Assembly (NCBI GenBank): GCA_947503585.1
Contig: CANNEJ010000132.1
Location: forward strand, 1-5,229
Reading direction: 5' to 3'
Length of the DNA: 5,229 nucleotides
Source of the DNA: Anaerolineales bacterium
GTDB lineage: Bacteria; Chloroflexota; Anaerolineae; Anaerolineales; UBA11657
Shown: positions 1-5,229 of the stretch, piece after piece
How the letters are laid out: the number at the start of each line of letters is the position of its first letter
Numbering within the stretch: position 1 is the stretch's first letter
Translations under genes and position numbers: made by a program
Notes under the pieces: model-generated
The model's database searches: none
What the model was told of the DNA's origin: nothing
The model's input: the letters and a program-made list of their open reading frames with translations, nothing else

Positions 1-707
1 TCCTCAGGGGTGAGGCCGGCTTCGCTTAGCTGCTGTTTCACTAGTTCGGGGTTTGCGTGGGCTCGGTCGATTTTATTCAGCGCAACTATGATTGGCACTT
101 GGGCGCTTTTGGCATGCGCGATTGCTTCGCGCGTTTGCGGCATTACGCCATCATCGGCGGCCACGACCAGCACCACAATGTCTGTTGTCTGGGCGCCGCG
201 CGCGCGCATGGCGGTGAAGGCGGCGTGGCCGGGCGTATCCAGAAAAGTAATCTTCTTGTTGTTGTGAATTGTCTGGTATGCGCCAATGTGCTGGGTGATG
301 CCGCCGGCTTCACCACTGGCAACATTTGCTTTGCGGATCGCATCAAGCAGCGAAGTCTTGCCATGGTCCACATGCCCTAGAATTGCCACCACTGGCGGCC
401 GGATAATTAGTTTTTCGTCTGATTCTTCGCGGTTGAAATTCCGCCATTCCGGTTGTGGCCCCAGAACTTCGGCGGGTTCCGGTTCTGGTTCGGGCAAGCG
501 CAGCTCGCAGCCCAGCTCCGAGCCAATGATTTGCGCAGTTTCGTGGTCTATGGCTTGATTAATATTTGCCAGCACACCATTGGTCATCAAAAGTTTAATG
601 ATTTCAATTGGAGTTGTGCCGAGTAGTCCGGCAAGATCGCGGACGGTGAGATCGGGGGAGACTTCAATTACTCGGGGCGCGTGTTTTTCCGATGTTTGGT
701 CTGCCAT
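1..707 (-). CDS. infB: Translation initiation factor IF-2, N-terminal 235 residues (cut by the window edge)
   Basis: IF-2 is the translational GTPase that places initiator fMet-tRNA on the 30S subunit and promotes 50S joining in the cytoplasm. Visible parts are an IF2_N-type small helical domain at about residues 17-65 (SPDLTVRDLAGLLG onward), a short Glu/Pro linker (PEPEPEPAE), and the G domain. The G domain shows G1 GHVDHGKT (111-118), switch region GGITQHIGA (135-143), G3 DTPGH (157-161) and G4 NKID (211-214), which identify the family firmly. Only about 105 residues precede the G domain, against several hundred in E. coli, so this is a short-form IF-2. The ATG at 707 follows a GGGAGA Shine-Dalgarno sequence with 7 nt spacing; an in-frame GTG directly before it is an alternative start. 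The gene lies 19 nt after ylxR. The C-terminal domains lie beyond position 1. The frame is open throughout. Confidence 0.97.
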   Translation of the reverse strand, partial: MADQTSEKHAPRVIEVSPDLTVRDLAGLLGTTPIEIIKLLMTNGVLANINQAIDHETAQIIGSELGCELRLPEPEPEPAEVLGPQPEWRNFNREESDEKLIIRPPVVAILGHVDHGKTSLLDAIRKANVASGEAGGITQHIGAYQTIHNNKKITFLDTPGHAAFTAMRARGAQTTDIVVLVVAADDGVMPQTREAIAHAKSAQVPIIVALNKIDRAHANPELVKQQLSEAGLTPE

Positions 708-726
708 CACTTGTTCTCCCGCTTGT

Positions 727-1029
727 TTAGCTAATTGCCGGTGCCCCAGGCACCAGCTTTTTCATATGCGTTTCCATCCGCTGAACATCTTCGGCGGTAA
801 TTTCGCATTGCAACGCCCGCGCCAGTAAGTTGCGCTGCAGTGCAGTGCGCCAGCAATCAATCTCAGCGCACAGGTAAGCCCCGCGCCCCGCCTTCTTTCC
901 GCCCGGATCAAACTCAATTCCGGCTGCGGTGCGCACAAAACGGTGGAGCGCGCGCTTCCCTTCGGTTTTGCGGCACGTGACGCAGGTACGCACCGGTGTG
1001 CGGCGCAGCTTCAGTGGTTGCGGGCTCAC
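727..1029 (-). CDS. rnpM: YlxR/RnpM family RNA-binding protein (DUF448)
   Basis: This 100-residue basic protein matches the YlxR family. In Bacillus subtilis the family member has been described as an RNase P modulator (RnpM) that binds nucleic acid. Family signatures seen here are the N-terminal RTCVTCR (residues 14-20) and GRGAYLC (48-54), with four cysteines (16, 19, 54, 59) that could pair or bind metal; the metal idea is inference. The start is GTG: an in-frame TAA lies only one codon upstream, and no later start keeps the conserved Arg/Cys motif intact with a normal lead-in. The Shine-Dalgarno signal is weak, so translation may depend on coupling to nusA, whose stop is 35 nt upstream. 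Position between nusA and infB is the usual one for this family. The L7Ae-like ylxQ gene found next to it in Firmicutes is absent. Confidence 0.93.
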   Translation of the reverse strand: MSPQPLKLRRTPVRTCVTCRKTEGKRALHRFVRTAAGIEFDPGGKKAGRGAYLCAEIDCWRTALQRNLLARALQCEITAEDVQRMETHMKKLVPGAPAIS

Positions 1030-1064
1030 AGCTTAGTCTTGCCCAACGCGCAGCAAATTGTCTG

Positions 1065-2918
1065 TTACTCTAATCGGGCATCCTCTTCGTTCAGGCCGGC
1101 TGCGCGGCCGGAAATGAATGTGTTAGCATCTTCGTCGTAAATTATGGTGCGACCGCGGCGGGCGCCCTTGTCTTTTTTCTTTTTCTTTGCTCCGGCTTTG
1201 GCCAGCATGCCTTTGCCATCGCCATCGTCATCAGGGTCCTCGTCTTTGTCGACGACTCGTTCGGTTTCCTCTTTCGCAGGGGTGACGGCTGCCGTTGGGA
1301 GTGCCGCAGCCGACACTTCAGCGCCACCGGTGGCAAGCGCAGCTTCCGGGGCAACTGTGACTTCGGGCTCGGCGTCCGCCAGCGGTATTTCGAGGTCAGG
1401 TTCTGTGGCAATAACGGGCACTGCCTGCGCGGTAGACAACAACAGGTCGTGCAGATCCGAAATTACCTTCGGTCCCACGCCGTCCAGTTTCAGGATTGCA
1501 TCTTCATCTAGCGCGAGAGTCTCAAGCACCGTGCCTGCACTTGCGAAACCGGCGGCCAGCAATGTGGCACGGAGCACTTCGTCTAATTCCGTGACTTCTT
1601 CGAGGGTTAGGGCGTACGCGGCGACGGGCAGCGTGGCGCGCACGGCCGCAATGCGAGCTTCCCGTTCTGCGCGATCCGCTTTTTGCATGCTGAGGCGCAG
1701 GCGCTCGGTTGCGTCCACAACTTTGTTAAGAAAGGCGTACTCTTCGGGCATGATCGGCCGCCGTTCTTCCATCTTTGCGATCGTTGCGGTTGCGTGTTTC
1801 AGTTCGCTTTCAAGAATTTGCTGCAGGTGCGCATACGCGGGTTCTTCCGCAATGCGCTTGAGGGACTCGCGCGTGCATTCTGACAAACTCTTGATGTCGA
1901 TTTTCCAGTGGGTGAGCTTTGCGGCCAGGCGTGCATTCTGGCCATCGCGGCCGATTGCGAGTGACAGCTGGTCATCCGGCACAACGACGGTTGCGTTGCG
2001 CATTTCCAGCCCGCCATCCTCAAGATAGACCGCACCGACCCGCGCCGGGCTGAGTGCCTTGCTAATGAACACCGATGGATCTGCACTCCACTCAATCACG
2101 TCGATCTTTTCGTCGTGCAGCTCTTTCACAATGGACTGAATGCGCATGCCGCGCATTCCAACGCAGGCGCCGACCGGGTCAATGCCGGGCGTACCGGCAG
2201 CTACTGCAATTTTGCTGCGATGGCCGGGCTCACGCGAGATGTCTTTAATCTCGACGGTGCCGTTGAATATTTCAGGAACTTCAAGCTCAAGCAGGCGCCG
2301 CAGCATATCTTTGTGCGCACGCGATACGGTTATTTGCGGCCCACGGCCTTCCTTGCGCACGCCAATGCACAGAACGCGCAATTTGTCGCCCTGGCGGTAG
2401 CGCTCGCCCAGCATCTGCTCTTTACGCGGCATGGCGGCTTCGGCCCGGCCGAGCTGCAGAATTACCGTGCCGCCGCTTACGGATTGCACAGTGCCATGGA
2501 TGATTTCGCCCTCGCGTTTGGCGTATTCCTCATACTGCGAATCGCGCTCGGCTTCCTTGAGCTTTTGCAGCACAAGCTGCTTTGCAGCTTGCGCTGCAAT
2601 GCGTCCAAAGTTGGGTGGTGTTGAGTCAATTTTTACAAGGTCGCCAAGCTGGGCGAGCGGGTCAAACTGGCGCGCAACTTCCAGCGTGGCTTCCGTGCGG
2701 TTGTCCTGCACTTCATCCACCACTTCTTTTTCTGCGTAGATCAAGACTTTGCCGCTGTTGACGTCAATTGTGGCGGTGACCTCTTGAGCGGTGGATGCGT
2801 TTAACGCCTTGCGATAGGCTTGCACGAGTGCCGCCTCAAGCGCCTCAAGAATCACGCTGCGCTCAAGTTTGCTTCGTTCGCCGATCTCTGTAAACGCCAG
2901 CGCGAACTCGGATTTCAT
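1065..2918 (-). CDS. nusA: Transcription termination/antitermination factor NusA with long C-terminal extension
   Basis: NusA binds RNA polymerase and nascent RNA, and modulates pausing, intrinsic termination and antitermination. The 617 residues show the RNAP-binding N-terminal domain (about 1-125), an S1 domain (about 137-200), KH1 with GMRG at 254-257, and KH2 with GRDG at 323-326. A mostly helical charged stretch (about 350-450) follows. Next is a helix-hairpin-helix-like segment around LDGVGPKVISDL (478-489), as in the C-terminal repeats of other NusA proteins. The tail is an Ala/Pro/Glu-rich low-complexity linker (500-550), an acidic run DEDPDDDGD (559-567), a basic run KKKKKDKGARRGR (578-590) and an acidic end. 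The common core ends near residue 345, so about 270 residues are extension. The ATG has GAGG 7 nt upstream. The gene has its own promoter and a hairpin-containing leader, and it heads the nusA-ylxR-infB cluster. Confidence 0.97.
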   Translation of the reverse strand: MKSEFALAFTEIGERSKLERSVILEALEAALVQAYRKALNASTAQEVTATIDVNSGKVLIYAEKEVVDEVQDNRTEATLEVARQFDPLAQLGDLVKIDSTPPNFGRIAAQAAKQLVLQKLKEAERDSQYEEYAKREGEIIHGTVQSVSGGTVILQLGRAEAAMPRKEQMLGERYRQGDKLRVLCIGVRKEGRGPQITVSRAHKDMLRRLLELEVPEIFNGTVEIKDISREPGHRSKIAVAAGTPGIDPVGACVGMRGMRIQSIVKELHDEKIDVIEWSADPSVFISKALSPARVGAVYLEDGGLEMRNATVVVPDDQLSLAIGRDGQNARLAAKLTHWKIDIKSLSECTRESLKRIAEEPAYAHLQQILESELKHATATIAKMEERRPIMPEEYAFLNKVVDATERLRLSMQKADRAEREARIAAVRATLPVAAYALTLEEVTELDEVLRATLLAAGFASAGTVLETLALDEDAILKLDGVGPKVISDLHDLLLSTAQAVPVIATEPDLEIPLADAEPEVTVAPEAALATGGAEVSAAALPTAAVTPAKEETERVVDKDEDPDDDGDGKGMLAKAGAKKKKKDKGARRGRTIIYDEDANTFISGRAAGLNEEDARLE

Positions 2919-2967
2919 ATGTATGCCTCGCTTAGATCAATTGGATTGCGTTTGTGCAGTCCGCCAT

Positions 2968-2995
2968 AAAACAGAAAAGTGGGCGGCGCCCACTT
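2968..2995 (-). terminator. Intrinsic-terminator-like hairpin in the nusA leader (possible attenuator)
   Basis: Read on the minus strand, AAGTGGGC-GCC-GCCCACTT forms a perfect 8-bp stem (2977-2995) followed by a T-rich run TTCTGTTTT reaching 2968. G·U pairs could lengthen the stem at its base. It lies about 50 nt upstream of the nusA start and about 25 nt after the predicted transcription start, so transcripts from the nusA promoter must pass through it. It may end read-through from the upstream peptidase/thioredoxin unit, control nusA by attenuation, or both. The structure is seen directly; the regulatory role is inferred. Confidence 0.65.
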
Positions 2996-3026
2996 CCCAA
3001 GTCCACCCGCTCCAGCCAACAGCGAA

Positions 3027-3055
3027 AGTATAGCACCGGGCGTTAAGCCCGGCAA
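3027..3055 (-). promoter_or_regulatory. Sigma70-type promoter for nusA-ylxR-infB
   Basis: On the minus strand, a -35 box TTGCCG (3055-3050) is separated by exactly 17 nt from a -10 box TATACT (3032-3027). This gives 4/6 and 5/6 matches to the bacterial consensus with ideal spacing. The predicted transcription start is near 3020, leaving a leader of roughly 100 nt before nusA. The -35 box lies 1 nt after the stop codon of the upstream thioredoxin-like gene, so it separates the two transcription units. No experimental start site is known for this sequence. Confidence 0.6.
3036..3052 (-). repeat. Inverted repeat inside the nusA promoter
   Basis: CCGGGC-TTAAC-GCCCGG is a perfect 6-bp inverted repeat with a 5-nt loop. 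It begins 4 nt after the stop of the thioredoxin-like gene and overlaps the -35 box and spacer of the nusA promoter. It could be a repressor operator, or a hairpin protecting the 3' end of the upstream mRNA. No T-run follows it directly, so it is a poor intrinsic terminator on its own. Confidence 0.45.
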
Positions 3056-3056
3056 G

Positions 3057-3539
3057 TCAGGGGACTGCGAGCGCCGCGCGGTATTCCGCCGCGTTTGGGA
3101 CGCCATACTTTCGCCATAGCTCTTTTCCGCTGGCGTCAAAATAGACAAACTGCGGGGTGCCGCGCAAGCCGTATTGTTGGGCAATGGCGTAGCCGGCAGG
3201 CTCTATTACGTTTACCGAGAGGAATGTTACGCGGCCCTGGAGGCCGTTGCGCAGCCCGTCAACGACGGGCTTGGCCATCAGGCACCCGAGTCAGAAGGGT
3301 GATTGAAATTCTATCAGGATTGGTTTACCAGAGTTAAACGCCGCTTCTAGCGCGATGGCAGCGGGAATCTCGGTTGGCGCCGGCCTCATGATCCACCAGC
3401 CGGCGGCCAGCGTACAGCCAAGCGCAGCGGTAGCGAGCCAGTGGGCGGGAGCGATTTTCGTAAAGCCGCGTGCCCCCAGCAGCACGAGCATAATGATCGC
3501 GGCTATAAAGGGGTAGGAATAGAAGTTGATTGAATTCAC
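3057..3539 (-). CDS. Membrane-anchored thioredoxin-like selenoprotein with U-L-G-C redox motif (in-frame TGA at 3291-3293)
   Basis: Reading the in-frame TGA as selenocysteine gives one 160-residue protein. Residues 9-24 and 34-51 are hydrophobic and likely two membrane segments; R24 and K28 between them suggest a cytoplasmic loop, leaving the C-terminal domain outside the membrane. From about residue 60 it is a thioredoxin fold: strand KPILIEF (72-78, E77 at the buried-acid position of thioredoxins), active site SPF-U83-L-G-C86, the following MAKPVVDGL helix, strand VTFLSVNV, and the cis-proline motif RGTP (P129) before FVYFDASGKEL. U83 is where the nucleophilic Cys of CXXC belongs. The GTG start overlaps the peptidase TGA stop (GTGA), implying translational coupling; no good Shine-Dalgarno is seen. 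Without recoding, one product is only the anchor and the other lacks both redox residues. Alternatives are a Cys-to-stop mutation (pseudogene) or a sequence error. The likely role is thiol-disulfide exchange; the substrate is unknown. Confidence 0.8.
3253..3293 (-). promoter_or_regulatory. Candidate bacterial SECIS element with UGA Sec codon
   Basis: The UGA (3293-3291) is followed by C, a context that favours recoding over termination. Starting 19 nt after the UGA, the mRNA can form AGCCCGUC-GUU-GACGGGCU, a perfect 8-bp stem (3271-3253) with a 3-nt loop whose first base is G. The apical loop begins at the 28th nt after the UGA. From memory, the general bacterial SECIS model asks for a stem of 4-16 bp, a loop of 3-14 nt with G in the first two positions, and a UGA-to-loop distance of about 16-37 nt; all are met. 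SelB binding is inferred. Confidence 0.65.
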
Positions 3540-4909
3540 TGGGATGCGTTGCTAAAGAAATGCACAAATGTCTCGATGCCGCGCCAGTATGTGGGAATGT
3601 GCTGTTTTTCATTGGGGCCGTGAATGCCGTCATCATGCAGCGCAAATCCGAGCATCACAGTATCAATGTTTAGATGGGTGCGCATCAAGCCCACAATTGG
3701 CACGGAGCCGCCTTCACGCACCATGACGGGCGCTGTGCCGAAAACGGTTTGCATTGCCCGGGCTGCAGCCTGCATGCCGGGTGAGGTGCGGTCTACCACC
3801 GCCGGATGAGCGCCGGCCAGCGTCTTCAGTGTCCAGCGCACAGAGGGGGGCGCGTGCTGCTGCAGGTAGGCACGCAGCTGAAGTTCGACTTTGGCGGGGT
3901 CCTGATTAGGTACGAGGCGCGTGGAAATTTTCGCCATGGCCTTCGCCGGCAGCACAGTCTTGCTGCCTTCGCCGGTGAAGCCGGAGAGCATGCCATTCAC
4001 GTCGAGGGTTGGGCGGGCGCCGATGCGCTCGGCGCTGGTAAATCCGCGTTCGCCGAAAAGTTGCGGCGGGTTGCCGGCTGCTGCCAGCACATCGGCATCC
4101 GTGTAAGGGGTTGCGGCCAGCGCCTTGCGCTCGTCCGGGTCAAGCGTGACCACATCGTCATAAAAGCCGGGCAGCAGAATACGCCCGTTGGTGTCGTGCA
4201 TGCCGCCGATCAGGTGGGCGAGCACATTGGCGGGATTGTGCACCACGCCGCCAAACATTCCGGAATGCAGGTCGGTTTGCGGGCCCTGGACCAATAGCTC
4301 AAAGTATGCAAGGCCGCGCAGGCCGTAGACGATGGATGGAACATCGGGTTTGAGGATGCCGCTATCTGCGCTGACCATATAGTCGCACTGCAGCAGGCTG
4401 GCGTGCGCGGGAATGAACTTGCCGAGACTGGGCGATCCGATTTCTTCTTCGCCCTCGATCAGGAACTTTACGTTTATAGTGAGGCTGTCGGCCGCCAGTA
4501 ATGCACCCACGGAACGGATGAGTGCGAGGACCTGCGCTTTCATATCCGATGCACCGCGCGCATAAAGGTTATCCCCGCGCCGGGTGGGCGTGAAGGGTTC
4601 CGTGTTCCACTCGGCTAGCGGGTCGGCGGGCTGCACGTCGTAGTGGCCGTAGAGCAATATGGTTGGCTTGCCCGGCGCGTGCAGCCAATCGGCATACACT
4701 ACCGGATGGCGGTCTGTCTCAAAGAGCTGCGCGTGCTCCAGCCCTATTCCACTTAGCTTGTTTGCCACCCATTGCGCAGCGCGCCGGGTGTCCGGGTTGC
4801 GTTCGCTGAGGGTGGAAATACTCGGGATTGCGCTGAATTCGATCAGGTCCGCGAGTGCTGCTGACTGCTGATCGGTGACGGACGCAAGGGCAGAGCTAAA
4901 TTTGTTCAA
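3536..4909 (-). CDS. M20-family metallopeptidase (CNDP-like dipeptidase)
   Basis: This 457-residue cytoplasmic-type enzyme belongs to the M20/ArgE/DapE/CNDP family of di-zinc (or manganese) peptidases that release amino acids from short peptides. Seen motifs are GHYDVQP (88-94: metal H89, catalytic-helper D91), ARGASDMKA (bridging D122), EGEEEIGS (152-159: probable general base E155 and metal E156), SADS (metal D182) and DDGIHGPNEKQ (metal H430). DLHSGMFGG (213-221) carries the lid-domain His (H215) that completes the active site of the dimer partner. All expected ligands are present, so it should be active. Length and motif spacing fit CNDP-like dipeptidases better than DapE or ArgE; the exact substrate cannot be told. 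The start is TTG at 4909: an in-frame TAA lies two codons upstream and no ATG precedes the conserved N-terminal region. Its TGA stop overlaps the start of the thioredoxin-like gene, so the two are co-translated. Confidence 0.94.
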   Translation of the reverse strand: MNKFSSALASVTDQQSAALADLIEFSAIPSISTLSERNPDTRRAAQWVANKLSGIGLEHAQLFETDRHPVVYADWLHAPGKPTILLYGHYDVQPADPLAEWNTEPFTPTRRGDNLYARGASDMKAQVLALIRSVGALLAADSLTINVKFLIEGEEEIGSPSLGKFIPAHASLLQCDYMVSADSGILKPDVPSIVYGLRGLAYFELLVQGPQTDLHSGMFGGVVHNPANVLAHLIGGMHDTNGRILLPGFYDDVVTLDPDERKALAATPYTDADVLAAAGNPPQLFGERGFTSAERIGARPTLDVNGMLSGFTGEGSKTVLPAKAMAKISTRLVPNQDPAKVELQLRAYLQQHAPPSVRWTLKTLAGAHPAVVDRTSPGMQAAARAMQTVFGTAPVMVREGGSVPIVGLMRTHLNIDTVMLGFALHDDGIHGPNEKQHIPTYWRGIETFVHFFSNASQ

Positions 4910-5229
4910 TGGGTTTTATCCGTCCGGTGGGTAGTTGAAATCACTAGGTGGAAGACAAAGAGCCTACGAACGTTGCGAAACCTTTATTTCAAAGAGTAAA
5001 CTGGATTGCAGGAATTTGGCCAACGTTAAAGAATAATACAATTATCCAGTTATGCGGTGTAGCAGAGATGATAGTTTATTTGTTGGCTGCGACAATGGAT
5101 TGTATAACCCTGCCTGTTCGGATTGGAATGGTTGTGGAAGTATACCGACCGGGTGCGCAGCGAGAATAGTTTTTAGCGGGATTTAGAATGGCGAACATGA
5201 AATCAGGCGACGGCAACGCCAGTCCGGGT
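4910..5229. other. AT-richer intergenic region without a confident gene
   Basis: These 320 bases are visibly richer in A and T than the rest of the window. A rightward open frame at 4948-5169 (GTG start, 73 codons) has no recognisable domain, no clear ribosome site and no family resemblance that I can see, so it is not called. A rightward TTGTTG, 17 nt, TATAAC (5080-5108) resembles a sigma70 promoter. An ATG at 5188 after AGCGGGA could begin a rightward gene that runs off the edge, but only 14 codons are visible. On the minus strand TTGTCG, 16 nt, TATCAT (5093 to 5066) could drive the peptidase unit. All these are weak. I see no tRNA, no clear repeat and no mobile-element end. Confidence 0.4.

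Noticed and set aside
1144..2028. Long rightward open frame (294 codons) opposite nusA, serine/alanine-rich.
   Set aside because: It lies wholly antisense to a certain nusA, its composition mirrors the antisense of GC-rich codons, and it has no recognisable domain. It is a shadow of nusA.
2115..2624. Rightward open frame of 169 codons opposite the nusA S1/KH region.
   Set aside because: Antisense to conserved nusA domains, with no family motif or ribosome site.
2915..3184. Leftward 89-codon frame running from the thioredoxin-like gene through the nusA leader, ending at the nusA start.
   Set aside because: It is out of frame with the thioredoxin domain, crosses the promoter and terminator hairpin, and has no recognisable domain.
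3291..3293. TGA read as tryptophan by a reassigned genetic code.
   Set aside because: TGA also ends the M20 gene at a normal family length with a GTGA overlap, and ends the thioredoxin domain at the expected place. A Trp at this position would not restore the redox motif.
3057..3539. A frameshifted thioredoxin pseudogene.
   Set aside because: No frameshift is needed, since both halves are in one phase with only a TGA between them. A nonsense-mutated pseudogene remains possible but is less likely given the UXXC position and the SECIS-like hairpin.
3806..4297. Rightward open frame of 163 codons opposite the peptidase.
   Set aside because: Antisense to the M20 gene with its catalytic motifs; the sequence looks like random antisense translation.
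4948..5169. Rightward 73-codon frame in the AT-rich gap.
   Set aside because: GTG start without a ribosome site, no domain, and composition like intergenic DNA. Insufficient to call a gene.
1..5229. CRISPR array, tRNA genes, insertion sequence or phage attachment site.
   Set aside because: No regularly spaced direct repeats, tRNA-like T-arm/acceptor patterns, transposase motifs or terminal inverted repeats were seen on either strand.

Overview
The window is part of a bacterial chromosome with a GC-rich coding background. All five supported genes lie on the minus strand, so transcription runs from high to low coordinates. The very short region before the IF-2 G domain and the NusA with a long acidic/basic tail recall Chloroflexota. 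That assignment is a moderate-confidence inference from sequence style; no rRNA or other marker is present.

Two groups of genes are visible. The downstream group (about 3055 to 1) is the transcription/translation cluster nusA, ylxR/rnpM, infB. It is preceded by a good sigma70-type promoter (TTGCCG, 17 nt, TATACT) and a leader containing an intrinsic-terminator-like hairpin before nusA. infB runs off the left edge. rimP, which often precedes nusA, is not here.

The upstream group (4909 to 3057) is a two-gene unit. An M20-family metallopeptidase is followed, through a 4-nt GTGA stop/start overlap, by a membrane-anchored thioredoxin-like protein. The reading frame of the latter is interrupted by one in-frame TGA exactly where the first redox cysteine of the CXXC motif belongs, reading U-L-G-C. 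The frame is otherwise continuous, the thioredoxin fold continues on both sides, and a perfect 8-bp hairpin with a G-first loop sits at bacterial SECIS distance after the TGA. The best reading is one 160-residue selenoprotein, which automatic annotation would split into two hypothetical ORFs. This is the most interesting feature of the window.

The right end (4910-5229) is AT-richer than the rest and has no confident gene. It may hold promoters for the peptidase unit and for a possible rightward gene that would start near the edge.
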